NCBI GenBank assembly: GCA_041389725.1
Contig: JAWKRG010000003.1
Span: 310,001 to 374,000 of the forward strand
Direction: 5' to 3'
Source of the DNA: Polyangiaceae bacterium
GTDB lineage: Bacteria; Myxococcota_A; Polyangia; Polyangiales; Polyangiaceae
DNA length: 64,000 nucleotides
Part shown: one piece after another, positions 42,725-51,690 of the stretch
How positions within the stretch are numbered: position 1 is the stretch's first letter
Layout: each line of letters begins with the position of its first letter
Position numbers and translations under genes: made by a program
The notes under the pieces: model-generated
Told to the model about the DNA's origin: nothing
Databases searched by the model: none
What the model saw: only the letters and a program-made list of their open reading frames with translations

Positions 42725-43723
42725 TTATGAGCCTCCGAAGCTCACGGCGACGCCCGCCTGCACATATCCCGAGAAAAGCGAGGGTTGGTACACCTCTGCG
42801 GAGGTAGCATCGGAACGGCGGCGCACGAAGCGGTCCCTTTGCCAGTTCGCTTCCACCTCGGCGCCCACGAATCCCCCAAAGCTGCCGTGCAGGGGGATGA
42901 ACCAGTGCCCACCAACGCCCGAGCCGAGCACCGGCCGGGTCTGGTCCACACGCTGAGCGAAGCCGTATGCCGACGCCGACACGAGTGATGCGCGCTGGAG
43001 GACGCAGGCTCGAGCCCAGGAATCGCCCAGCCCCCAACGCGGTCCGCACAAATCGACGCCCACAGTCACCGCGCGCAGATCGGCGCCCGCCGTCGCGCGC
43101 ACCTCTTCGCGTTGGGGCAGCCACCCGCCAGCGCTGACGCCGAGGGCCACCCAGGGATTGGGGCTGAGCCATAGACCTAGGCTTGCGCCTGGAGCAACTC
43201 GCGGCAAGAGGCCAGCACCTGCACCCATCCCGGCGGCGATCAGCACGTGGGATGCGGTCGCGGGAGGGGGTGGGGGAATGAGCAAGCGCCGGGGCCCAGG
43301 GGGTCGCTCGGCACGCTTCGCTGTCGGTTCGACTACGGGGGACCGCGCTGCGGGAAGCTCTTCCTCCGAGACGTCGACCAACATCGCGACGACCAAGGCG
43401 ACGGGGTCGACAAGCGCCTCGCACGCATCGGAGTCGACGGATATTTCGCGAGAACCCAGTTCATGCCCGTCTCGGCTCTCGAGGCGCACGACCGCCGTCC
43501 AGCCGCGTTCACGGCGGAATCGAACTTGCACGGCGACCCCTCCCCCTTGCGCAACGAAGGGATTGCGACCCAAGCGTGTTTGCACGGCTGTCACCAGACG
43601 TTCGCGATCTGCGCAAGTACTCTCGCGCGGCGAGCGCACGTCCAGCGTAGCCGCGACCGGCGTCGCCAACGCGACGGCGGGAAGGAAAGTCGAAACCAGG
43701 CAGGCCGGCGCTGCCCATCGCAT
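42725..43723 (-). CDS. Predicted secreted or envelope protein (module 2)
   Basis: 332 residues from ATG 43723 (GTG 43732 also possible). Signal peptide ACLVSTFLPAVALA. A first domain has CADRERLVTAVQTRLG and DACEALVDPVALVVAMLVD. A Pro-rich linker (LLIPPPPPA) follows, then a strand-rich C-terminal half with GVSAGGWLP, VGGHWFIPL and GAEVEANW that ends in AVSFGGS. Its layout matches the gene at 34451, which points to a module paralogue. Here it precedes the sigma gene, while in module 1 it follows the TM partner. Confidence 0.65.
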   Translation of the reverse strand: MRWAAPACLVSTFLPAVALATPVAATLDVRSPRESTCADRERLVTAVQTRLGRNPFVAQGGGVAVQVRFRRERGWTAVVRLESRDGHELGSREISVDSDACEALVDPVALVVAMLVDVSEEELPAARSPVVEPTAKRAERPPGPRRLLIPPPPPATASHVLIAAGMGAGAGLLPRVAPGASLGLWLSPNPWVALGVSAGGWLPQREEVRATAGADLRAVTVGVDLCGPRWGLGDSWARACVLQRASLVSASAYGFAQRVDQTRPVLGSGVGGHWFIPLHGSFGGFVGAEVEANWQRDRFVRRRSDATSAEVYQPSLFSGYVQAGVAVSFGGS

Positions 43724-43805
43724 GCAGCGCACTGTGGACTGCCGCCGCGCCCACGTAAAGCGTCATCGACCTTGACTTTGCGCGCGCGCCGGACGAGGGA
43801 CGGCC

Positions 43806-44648
43806 ATGGGTTTGCTGGACGGAAAGAGCGTCATCGTGACAGGAGCCGCGCACGGCATTGGCCGTGCGACGGCGCTGGCCTTGGCACATGCCGGAGCACA
43901 GGTCGTCGTGAACGACGTTGGCGGCAACCGCGAAGGGAATGAGCGGGACGCCGGCGCAGCCGGGACGGTCGTCGAGGAGATCCAGGCAGCGGGGGGCACG
44001 GCCATCGCGAACACCGACAGCGTCGAAACCGCTGAGGGTGCGCAGGCTATCGTCAACAGCGCCCTCGAAGCCTTCGGCGGCCTACACGTGCTGGTCAACA
44101 ACGCCGGTATCTTGCGGGACAAGACGCTGCTCAAGATGAGCGACGAGATGTGGCAGTCGGTCCTCGACGTTCACCTCGGCGGCACCTTCTTCTGCCTGCG
44201 GGCTGCGGCGGCTCACATGCGCGGAGCTGGGGGCGGACGCATCATCAACACCACGAGCGTGTCTGGGCTCTTGGGCAACTTCGGTCAAGCCAACTACGCC
44301 GCCGCAAAGGCTGGGATCTATGGCCTGACACGAACTGCGTCCATCGAGCTCCAGCGGTTCGGCATCTTCGTCAACGCCGTTGCGCCCATCGCCAAGACAC
44401 GAATGACCGAGGATCTGCCAATGTTCGAAAAGCTGGACAGCTTGACGCCGGAGCACGTGGCACGAGTGCACCTTTTTCTCGCAAGCGAGCTGTCCGGGGA
44501 CCGCACGGGTCTGGTGATCGGTGTCGCGGGCGGCAAGCTCAGTGTGTTCCGCATGATCGAAACGCCCGGAGTGCTCAAAGAGGAAGAGCGAGGCCTGTGG
44601 ACAGCCGAGGAGATCGCCGAGCGATTTCAGGCCATCGACCGGCCGTGA
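43806..44648 (+). CDS. Short-chain dehydrogenase/reductase, hydroxyacyl-CoA dehydrogenase-like
   Basis: 280 residues. NAD(P)-binding TGAAHGIGR (12-20), NNAG near residue 98, and catalytic Ser in TTSVSG with Tyr in NYAAAK (about 163, Lys 167). The N-terminal part and the VNDVGGNREG segment resemble the (3R)-hydroxyacyl-CoA dehydrogenase part of the peroxisomal multifunctional enzyme type 2. The C-terminal end has an extra ~40 residues. An acyl-chain substrate is likely; the exact one is unknown. Confidence 0.88.
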   Translation: MGLLDGKSVIVTGAAHGIGRATALALAHAGAQVVVNDVGGNREGNERDAGAAGTVVEEIQAAGGTAIANTDSVETAEGAQAIVNSALEAFGGLHVLVNNAGILRDKTLLKMSDEMWQSVLDVHLGGTFFCLRAAAAHMRGAGGGRIINTTSVSGLLGNFGQANYAAAKAGIYGLTRTASIELQRFGIFVNAVAPIAKTRMTEDLPMFEKLDSLTPEHVARVHLFLASELSGDRTGLVIGVAGGKLSVFRMIETPGVLKEEERGLWTAEEIAERFQAIDRP

Positions 44649-44766
44649 AATCCTGAAAAGCGCGCGGATTAGCGGGACGGACACCGCGGGGCCGGGAGGC
44701 CCGATTGCTGCCCCCCGGGGCGAATGATAACTTTTTCGTCCGCCGAGGTTCCTCTCCGGCGCCGCT

Positions 44767-46419
44767 ATGCTCCGCGATTCGAAAATCCCCCTCGTGCTGT
44801 GGATCGCCGCAGCTCTGCATGTGCATTTCGCCGCGGGTGTGAGCGCGACCTTCTTGACTCGAGTGCTCGGCATCGCGCGCTTCGCCTCCCAGGTGGCGAA
44901 TCACATGGACGGTACCGGTAGCGAGGTGGAAGTTGCGCTCTTGGACGAGAGCACCACCGAGCCCGACCCCGCAGAACCCAAGCCCGTCAAGCAGCCGGAG
45001 AAAGAGCCCCCGAGGCCAGAGCCGGAACCGGAGTCGAAGCCGCCAGCCCCCCTACCCAAGCCCGCGCCTCCGAAACCCGAGGAGAAGCAGATCAAGATCA
45101 AGATCGAGGAGCAGGACAAGGCGCCTCCCCAGAAGCTGACGCTGGACGCCAAGAACCGCATCGCCGTGCGACAGCACGTCGAAGACAAGAACCAGGAGGA
45201 CAATCCCAACGCGAAGCTCATCGCCGACGAGGCCAATCATGTGAAGCAAGAGACCCAGGCGCGCATCACCAGCACGGACCAGAACGACCCGAAGCCCACC
45301 CCCGGCGGTCAACACAGCGGCCCCTCGCCTGCACCCGGCAATGCCGAAGACACCAAGGTAGCCCAGTCTGAGGATCACGAGGGCGTGCCCGATCAAGCGC
45401 CCGAGCCTGCCGGCAAAGCGCCTTCGACCCCCGAACAGGCCAAAGGCGCGCAACCCGCGGCCCAAGCGCCAAAGGCTTCGCCCCCGAAGACGGCCCAAGC
45501 AGCAGCGCAAAGCCAGGAGCCGAAGCAGGCGCAGCAGCCTTCGCCGGACATGATGACCTCGGACAGCGGCGAGCAAATCACCAGCAAGTCGCGTACGGCT
45601 CAGGACGCGCAGAAGCAGCGCAAGCGCAAGAAGAAGCGCTTGCCACCCGCCAAGCCGGACCCCAACGCGCCCCAACTGGGGCTCGGATCGGCCCTGGTCA
45701 CGGCTAGTGGCGTCAATCTGGGCTTGACCCAGAAACAGGCGTTCCAAGCCATAGGCCGCGATCGTCTCGCACTCGAAAAGCGACTCGACTCCGAGCGACG
45801 CAAAAGCGCACATCGCGGCTCCTGGAAGTCACTTGGCATTGAGAAGTGGCGATCCGCCATCGAGAACTACGTGCCCAGTGTCCGACCCGGCAACCAAACC
45901 GCCCTCAACACCGCACGCGTTCCCTTCGCCAGCTATCTAAATACGATTCACAACCGACTGCACCCGATCTTCGCGGACTCGTTCCTCGGCTCCCTCGACA
46001 GCCTTCCGGGAACCCATCCGATGAATCGGCCAGATATCAAGACACACCTGGAGATCGTCCTGAGCCAGGAGGATGGCCGTGTCGTTCGCATGGGGGTCAC
46101 TAGAACCAGTGGTGTCACCGCCTTCGACATTGCGGCGCTGGAGAGTGTGCAGCGCGCGGCCCCCTACGGCGCGCCGCCAAAGGAGATCATTTCCCCTGAT
46201 GGAAACGTCTACTTCCACTGGGAGTTCCATCGGAATCCGTACTATGCCTGCTCGACCTATTTCGCCCGGCCCTACATCTTGAAGGTGCAACCCAAGTCGG
46301 CACCGCCCAAGGTGGCGCCACCGGATGGCCCCGAGGAGGGCGAGCCTTCGGACCAGCAACGACACGGCATGCACCGAGCGGGGCCGCCGCTGCTGGAAAA
46401 ACGCGCCTCACTGAGGTAA
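44767..46419 (+). CDS. TonB/AgmX-like energy-transducer protein
   Basis: 550 residues. One N-terminal membrane segment (LVLWIAAALHVHFAAGV), ~260 residues rich in Pro, Lys, Glu and Ala (PKPVKQPEKEPPRPEPEPES), then a globular C-terminal part with a TonB-like fold (HLEIVLSQEDGRVVRMGVTR, AFDIAALESVQRAAPYGAPP, GNVYFHWEFHRNP). The extended Pro-rich region could span the periplasm. The natural partners ExbB and ExbD are not nearby. The tail after ~510 is low in conserved features. Confidence 0.75.
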   Translation: MLRDSKIPLVLWIAAALHVHFAAGVSATFLTRVLGIARFASQVANHMDGTGSEVEVALLDESTTEPDPAEPKPVKQPEKEPPRPEPEPESKPPAPLPKPAPPKPEEKQIKIKIEEQDKAPPQKLTLDAKNRIAVRQHVEDKNQEDNPNAKLIADEANHVKQETQARITSTDQNDPKPTPGGQHSGPSPAPGNAEDTKVAQSEDHEGVPDQAPEPAGKAPSTPEQAKGAQPAAQAPKASPPKTAQAAAQSQEPKQAQQPSPDMMTSDSGEQITSKSRTAQDAQKQRKRKKKRLPPAKPDPNAPQLGLGSALVTASGVNLGLTQKQAFQAIGRDRLALEKRLDSERRKSAHRGSWKSLGIEKWRSAIENYVPSVRPGNQTALNTARVPFASYLNTIHNRLHPIFADSFLGSLDSLPGTHPMNRPDIKTHLEIVLSQEDGRVVRMGVTRTSGVTAFDIAALESVQRAAPYGAPPKEIISPDGNVYFHWEFHRNPYYACSTYFARPYILKVQPKSAPPKVAPPDGPEEGEPSDQQRHGMHRAGPPLLEKRASLR

Positions 46420-46431
46420 ACGCCTGGGTTC

Positions 46432-47493
46432 TTGGACTCCGTGAATAGCGGCACGCAGCGTCGGTCGGGCGCATCCGACTCGCAAGTTCCCGCACGTGCG
46501 GTCACCGCCACGATCGTCGCAGCGCTGTATTGGCTGACCACCTGCGTTGCCCAGATCTTGAGCCCGGCGCTTCCGGGATGGAAGTCGGGCATCGGTGACT
46601 TCATCGTGCAGGTGGAACGCACTGCTGCCCTGTTGAGTCAACTGGCGCTGGTCGCCGGATGCACCTTTGCGTTCTGGATGCTGATTGAGATCCTGCGGGA
46701 GGGTCGCATCGGCCTCGGCTTTCGAGTCGGTGCCGCGCCCCTGGCTGCGGCGGTCGTCACCACTTCCCTCGCGGCGTCGACTCGTCCCTTGGCCGCGCTG
46801 CTCAACCTAGGACTGTCGCTGATGGTGGGTTTTCTCGCCTTGGCGGCAGCATGGACCACTGCGCGCAGCGCGGGCACGCGCGGCTTGGGGCTGTCCCTTG
46901 GCTTGATCGGGCTTGGGGCAGGGTTGGCCACCCTGGCGCGCCTACTCGCACTGCGCGCGAGTGCCGAGGCGCTAACCTTCATGTTCACGGTGTCGCGGAC
47001 GCTCGCGACGCTGTCCGCACTGCTCGGCGTCGCAGCCTTCGCGGTCGGCGCGCTCTGGTTGGCCCAACGTCGATGGCGAACTCTTGCGCTGATCCTCGGC
47101 ATTCCCACCGGACTCGCCGTCGTAATCGCCGTTGCCGGGAATCTTGGCGGCGCATCCTCGATCGAGTCGCCACTCGTGCTGCTCAGCCGCGTGACCTACG
47201 AGTTCGGGCGCTCCCCCTACCCACTGCTACCCGCGGTGGCGCGCCAGGCCCTCGATGGTGCGCTGCTGATTGCGAGCGCAGTGGTGCTGGTGGCCGGCGC
47301 GGGCGGCGGACGCGGAGCTTTGGGTCGCGCCGCCTTGTCGCTTGCCTTGCTGCCACGTAGCGGCACCGACATCCCGCTCCTGGCGTTGGCGTTGGCGCTT
47401 TCCTCTTTGATAGCCCCGCTTTGCGCGGCCGGCACCAGAGCGACGGTTGCCACGGGAACGCCTCCAGCAGCCCCTCCCGACCGCGCGGATTAG
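46432..47493 (+). CDS. Multi-pass membrane protein, unknown
   Basis: 353 residues, about nine hydrophobic segments rich in Ala, Leu and Gly. I recognise no family and see no catalytic motif. It starts 12 bases after the TonB-like gene and may share its transcript. The start is uncertain: TTG 46432 or GTG 46441. Confidence 0.6.
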   Translation: MDSVNSGTQRRSGASDSQVPARAVTATIVAALYWLTTCVAQILSPALPGWKSGIGDFIVQVERTAALLSQLALVAGCTFAFWMLIEILREGRIGLGFRVGAAPLAAAVVTTSLAASTRPLAALLNLGLSLMVGFLALAAAWTTARSAGTRGLGLSLGLIGLGAGLATLARLLALRASAEALTFMFTVSRTLATLSALLGVAAFAVGALWLAQRRWRTLALILGIPTGLAVVIAVAGNLGGASSIESPLVLLSRVTYEFGRSPYPLLPAVARQALDGALLIASAVVLVAGAGGGRGALGRAALSLALLPRSGTDIPLLALALALSSLIAPLCAAGTRATVATGTPPAAPPDRAD

Positions 47494-47531
47494 GGAGCGG
47501 CACAGTTTGCTGCTAAGATGCCGCACGCTGG

Positions 47532-47972
47532 ATGGGTCTATCCTGTTTGTTCGTCGACGATGACGTCGCGGTGCTGAGGGCCGCGAAGCGCTACTTCGTG
47601 CATCGGGGGCACGCCGTAGAGCTCTCGCAGTCGGCCACCGAAGCGAGAGCCAAAGCTGGACCTTTCGATTGCGTCATTCTCGACATCGATCTGGCCAGCG
47701 AGTCTGGCTTGGTGTTGGCCCAAGAGTTCCCGACATCCCGCGCGAGCTGTATCGTTTTCTATAGCGGGACCACGGATCCCGAGGTGCGCCTGAGGGCGAC
47801 GGAGCTCGGTACTTTCGTCAGCAAGGAAGGCGGCCTCCACACCTTGGCGCGGGTGGTGGAGAGCGTGGTGGAAGAGGCCGAGGAGCTTGCGCGTGCGGCG
47901 GGAGGTGAGCGAGGCATCGTGGGTGCGTCGTCGAACCCGCGGATGGAAAGCGGCTTCCGCAAGAAGCGCTGA
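47532..47972 (+). CDS. Stand-alone response regulator receiver protein
   Basis: 146 residues with a complete receiver domain: acidic triad LFVDDDVAV, phosphoacceptor Asp in CVILDIDLAS (near 53), Ser in VFYSGTTD and Lys in FVSKEGG. There is no DNA-binding output domain; the tail is short and basic. No histidine kinase lies nearby. It could be a phosphate shuttle or act by protein contact. Confidence 0.85.
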   Translation: MGLSCLFVDDDVAVLRAAKRYFVHRGHAVELSQSATEARAKAGPFDCVILDIDLASESGLVLAQEFPTSRASCIVFYSGTTDPEVRLRATELGTFVSKEGGLHTLARVVESVVEEAEELARAAGGERGIVGASSNPRMESGFRKKR

Positions 47973-48006
47973 GACGCGGCGATAGCGTCACCGAGCGGAC
48001 GATCGC

Positions 48007-48900
48007 TCAGAGTGCGGCGACGATCAGCGCACCGTACACGAGCACCAAGTACGGCAGCGAAGCGAAGAAGAGCCAGCGGGCCCAGCGCGCACCGCCACTC
48101 GTACGCTCACCGTAGACGGCCAGCGCGGTAAAAAGCGCTCCCAAAACGCTCGCCATGACCAAGTACGCGGCCGAGCCCAGCCCCAGTGCGTAGGGCAGGT
48201 AGCTGACTGCCACCATGAGTAGTGAATGCGACACGATCGCGCGGCGAGTCCGCCGTTCGCCCAGCGCAGCGGCGTACACGCGCAATCCAGCGCGCCGATA
48301 CTCGTCACCTCGGAATAGCGTGATCGCCATGAAGTGGGGCAGCTGCCACACGAACAACAACAAGAAGAGAGAGAGCGCCGGTGCATCGAGCCGCCCAGTC
48401 ACGCTCGTCCAACCCAAGAGCGGGGGAATGGCGCCCGGAATGGCGCCGACGTGCAGCGCCCAGGGCGTGACGCGCTTGAGCGGCGTGTACAGCAAGACGT
48501 AGGAAACCAGCGCGATTGCCGCCAGTAGCCCCGTCACGGCTCCGACACGAAAGGTCAGGAAGCCCAGCCCAAGCAGCGCAAGCGCGGCACCGAAGACCGT
48601 GGCTTCTTCAGGGGTCAGGCGCCCCGAAGGAAGCGGCCGACCTCGCGTGCGCTCCATGAGTGCGTCGACGTCACGTTCCAGCACCATGTTCATGGTGTTG
48701 GCGGCTGCGACCACCGCCGCGGTGCCGAGCAGGGTGGAAATGAAACGCCCGACCTGCAGTGATTCTGGGGCTACCAATGCCCCCGCAGCGGTCGTCACCA
48801 GCACCATGCGCGTGACCCCAGGCTTGGTCAGCTCTACCAAAGCCCTGGCGACACTTCGGGCATCGCGCGGGACGCTCACTGTGTGCGCACTCATTGTCAT
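48007..48900 (-). CDS. cyoE: Protoheme IX farnesyltransferase (heme O synthase)
   Basis: 297 residues with about eight or nine membrane segments. The UbiA-type motifs are NTMNMVLERDVDALMERTRGRPLP (key N and DxxxD near 69-78) and a second Asp-containing loop, LFRGDEYRRAGL. The opening ELTKPGVTRMVLVTTAAG is typical. It adds a farnesyl group to heme B to make heme O for cytochrome oxidases. No cytochrome oxidase genes are in the window. It lies after the aminotransferase gene on the same strand with a 137-base gap. Confidence 0.92.
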   Translation of the reverse strand: MTMSAHTVSVPRDARSVARALVELTKPGVTRMVLVTTAAGALVAPESLQVGRFISTLLGTAAVVAAANTMNMVLERDVDALMERTRGRPLPSGRLTPEEATVFGAALALLGLGFLTFRVGAVTGLLAAIALVSYVLLYTPLKRVTPWALHVGAIPGAIPPLLGWTSVTGRLDAPALSLFLLLFVWQLPHFMAITLFRGDEYRRAGLRVYAAALGERRTRRAIVSHSLLMVAVSYLPYALGLGSAAYLVMASVLGALFTALAVYGERTSGGARWARWLFFASLPYLVLVYGALIVAAL

Positions 48901-49037
48901 GCCGGTGGTACCTCGGGATTCGCTCCGATGACGGCGAGGCTCCGCCTATAGTTCAATCCCGCCAGATTGGCTAGGCCGAGAGGCCGAGCGTTGGTTTTGT
49001 CGCGAATTCTCAGGCACGCCAGGAGGGCGAGATGCCG

Positions 49038-50237
49038 TCACCGTTCGGCGCGCGTGACCGCCGCGGAGAGTACCCCGAGAGCTTCGTCGATGACGTCTTC
49101 GGCGCAGGCGTAGGTGAAGCGAATGTGCCCGGGCCCACCGAAGGGCTCCCCGGCCACCGCGGCGATACCGCAAACCTCGAGCTGCCACAGGGCAACATCT
49201 TGGTCATTGGCCAACAGCCGGTCGCCCCAACGAATGCCGTACAAGCCGGTGACATCAGGAAAGGCGTAGAAGGCACCATGGGGCAAGGGGCACGCGATAC
49301 CGGGGATGGCATTGAGGCCGTCCACCATCTTCTTACGACGCCGGGCAAACGCCTCGCGCATCTTCAGCACAGGCTCTCGAGGTCCGGTCAGCGCTGCCAC
49401 CGCAGCGTGTTGCGCGACCGCAGCCGGATTCGTCGTCGATTGCCCCTGCACCTTGCTCATCGCCTTGGTGACGTCCGGGGGCGCGATCGCCCACCCGATG
49501 CGCCAACCGGTCATGGCGTAGGTCTTGCTCACGCCATCGATGACGATCATGCGGTCACGAAGGTCCGGCGCGATTTTCGCGAGCGAAACGTGCTCGAACC
49601 CGTCGTACACGAGATCGCCGTAGATTTCGTCGACGATCACGTAGATGTCGTACCGGCGGAGCACCTCGGCCAGCTTCTGCAGCTCCGAAGCCGAGTAGGC
49701 GGCCCCCGTCGGATTCGTCGGACTGCACAGTATCAGCGCCTTGGTCCTGGGAGTGATGGCACCTTCCAACTGTTCGGGCGTCATCAGGAATCCAGAGGCA
49801 GCCGACGTCGGTACGCTCTTGGGCACACCGCCGAACAAGCGCCATTGCTCCGGGTAGCTCACCCAATAGGGAGCCGGCACGATCACCTCGTCGCCGGGTT
49901 CGCAGAGCACCATCGCTAGATTGAACAGCGCGTGCTTGGCGCCCACACAGACCGTTACCGCTTCGGGCGACGCTTCCCAGCCACGGTCTCGCAACGTGGC
50001 TTCGCAGATCGCACGCTTCAACTCCGGGATCCCCGTGACGGCCGTGTAGTGGGACGACGTTCCCAGCGCTCGCTGGGCTGCCTCGAGGATGTGGGCTGGC
50101 GTCTCGAAGTCGGGTTCCCCGACTCCAAAGGTGTAGATCTTTCGCCCCTGGGCCTTCAGCTCCGCGGCCTTGGCCGTCATCGCCAAGGTGGCGCTGGGCT
50201 GCACTGCATCGAGACGGGAGGCCAGACTGCCAGGCAC
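49038..50237 (-). CDS. Class I/II aminotransferase, aspartate aminotransferase-like
   Basis: 399 residues from GTG 50237, which follows the tatA stop with no gap (TGAGTG). Subgroup I-gamma features: IYTFGVGEPDFETP, ALILCSPTNPTGAAYS, IVDEIYGDLVYDG, and the PLP Lys in VSKTYAMTGWRIGW (about residue 237). The C-terminal Arg in GHIRFTYA is the usual carboxylate anchor. Aspartate/oxoglutarate is the likeliest pair, though prephenate aminotransferase activity is also known in this family. Confidence 0.88.
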   Translation of the reverse strand: MPGSLASRLDAVQPSATLAMTAKAAELKAQGRKIYTFGVGEPDFETPAHILEAAQRALGTSSHYTAVTGIPELKRAICEATLRDRGWEASPEAVTVCVGAKHALFNLAMVLCEPGDEVIVPAPYWVSYPEQWRLFGGVPKSVPTSAASGFLMTPEQLEGAITPRTKALILCSPTNPTGAAYSASELQKLAEVLRRYDIYVIVDEIYGDLVYDGFEHVSLAKIAPDLRDRMIVIDGVSKTYAMTGWRIGWAIAPPDVTKAMSKVQGQSTTNPAAVAQHAAVAALTGPREPVLKMREAFARRRKKMVDGLNAIPGIACPLPHGAFYAFPDVTGLYGIRWGDRLLANDQDVALWQLEVCGIAAVAGEPFGGPGHIRFTYACAEDVIDEALGVLSAAVTRAER

Positions 50238-50486
50238 TCAGCCCTTCTCCTCGTCGTCGTCTTCGAACTCGGCGTCAGTGGCCTTCTTTGCCTTCTTCTT
50301 CGGATCGCCCTTCAGCTTCTTGGGGTCCTTGTCGGCTAGCTCGTCGCTGCCGTCGTCGGAAATCCCCTTCTTGAAGTTGCGAATACCCTCACCAAGTCCC
50401 TTGCCGATCTCCGACAAGCGATTGGCTCCGAAAAGGAGCAGGATGATCAGTGCGATGATGACGATTTGCCAGGGGCCAACGGCCAT
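50238..50486 (-). CDS. tatA: Twin-arginine translocase subunit TatA/TatE
   Basis: 82 residues from ATG 50486, which has GGAGG at the right distance; an in-frame ATG at 50498 is less likely. A single N-terminal TM, QIVIIALIILLLFGANRL, is followed by the amphipathic helix IGKGLGEGIRNFKKGI and an acidic/Lys tail. TatA forms the pore for folded proteins exported by the Tat route. No tatB or tatC is adjacent. Its stop touches the start of the aminotransferase gene. Confidence 0.92.
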   Translation of the reverse strand: MAVGPWQIVIIALIILLLFGANRLSEIGKGLGEGIRNFKKGISDDGSDELADKDPKKLKGDPKKKAKKATDAEFEDDDEEKG

Positions 50487-50522
50487 GGGCGCCTCCAAGT
50501 CGCCGAGAGCGACCGGCGTTGC

Positions 50523-51512
50523 CTAACACAGTGCGCGTCCGTTTGCACCACGCGCCCAGCGGCGCGCTATCCCGCAGGCAACAGCCACGACCAGGAGCGG
50601 CATTGCCAGGGCGAGGGCTGGCACACACCAAAACAGCGCCGTAGGCAGCGAACTCGCGTCCAGCCGCGAAATGGCGACGATGCATGACACAGGGGGCAGC
50701 AACCCTACGGGGGCGACGATGGCCAGGCGCTCTACTCCGGCGCGTACGATGGCGTAGCCCGCGGCCAGACTGGCGACCCACAGCAGCAGCGCGGTGAGGC
50801 TGCCGCGCATCGCTCCACCCAGGCGGGTCCCCCGCCCCCAACCTGGAAGTCCTCGAAGGTCGGCATCGTGAACCGCGACGCGCACCTCGGGACGCGCCGC
50901 GCCAGCTCGAATCCGCACCAGCGCCTCACGCAGGGTCAGCGCGCGCAGATCTTCACTCAACGTAAGCTGTTCCGCGATGATCCAACCGCCACCACCTGGC
51001 ACGGGGGCCGCTACTTTCGGCTTCTTTCCTGGAAAACAGAGCCAGGTCACGTTGACCATGGGCACCGTGACCGCGCGAGGATTGGTTGCTCCGTAGCAGC
51101 TCGTTCGCGCCTCTTCGACCAGTGCCTGGGCGAAGCGACCCGGGGGCTCACTGCGGGCGTCCCATCCCCAGCCGAGAGCCAACACGATCACAGACAGTGC
51201 TCCGAACACCGGCCACAAGGACGCCGCGATACGTTGCGGTGATGCGCCCAGCGCCTGCAGCGTCCGAAGCTCGCCCCGCTCCGCCGCCACCCCGAGCGCC
51301 AGTGCAATCCCGAAGGGAACACCCACCAGAAGTGACGCCTCGAGGGATGCGGCGAGCAGCGCCATGGCGAAGGGCAAGCTCACCTCCAGAGGCACGTCTC
51401 GAGAAAGCCACCACGGCAACAGCCGAATCGAAGCTGCGGCGGTAGCCAGGGCAAACACGGCCCCAGTGGTCCCACCGGAGTAGAAAAGCGCTCGCCTTCT
51501 GAGGCCGCCCAT
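50523..51512 (-). CDS. LptF/LptG-like permease, divergent
   Basis: 329 residues. Three N-terminal and three C-terminal membrane segments flank a ~100-residue periplasmic middle, the LptF/LptG plan. The coupling helix RGELRTLQALGASPQRIA, which contacts the LptB ATPase in this family, is clear. LptF/G move LPS across the periplasm. The periplasmic part is shorter than usual. Second-copy or diverged roles are possible. It is first in the series with tatA and the aminotransferase. Confidence 0.72.
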   Translation of the reverse strand: MGGLRRRALFYSGGTTGAVFALATAAASIRLLPWWLSRDVPLEVSLPFAMALLAASLEASLLVGVPFGIALALGVAAERGELRTLQALGASPQRIAASLWPVFGALSVIVLALGWGWDARSEPPGRFAQALVEEARTSCYGATNPRAVTVPMVNVTWLCFPGKKPKVAAPVPGGGGWIIAEQLTLSEDLRALTLREALVRIRAGAARPEVRVAVHDADLRGLPGWGRGTRLGGAMRGSLTALLLWVASLAAGYAIVRAGVERLAIVAPVGLLPPVSCIVAISRLDASSLPTALFWCVPALALAMPLLVVAVACGIARRWARGANGRALC

Positions 51513-51550
51513 GGAGGAAAATCTATCCCAGCACCGCGCCAGGAAGGATA

Positions 51551-51556
51551 TATAAT
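51551..51556 (+). promoter_or_regulatory. TATAAT -10 candidate
   Basis: A consensus TATAAT in the AT-rich patch GGATATATAATTGATTTC, about 135 bases before the gene at 51691. I see no good -35 at 17 bases, so this rests on the -10 alone, although the match stands out in this GC-rich DNA. Confidence 0.35.
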
Positions 51557-51690
51557 TGATTTCAACGAGTTACGCGCGACGCCGGTCCGGTTCGCGGGGG
51601 CTTTTCCCGAGCGGTCCTAGTGTTATGCTGGCGAACATTCTTCGTGCCCCGGACAACCAATCTTCGGGAGCGAAGTCTTACGGAGGAAAA

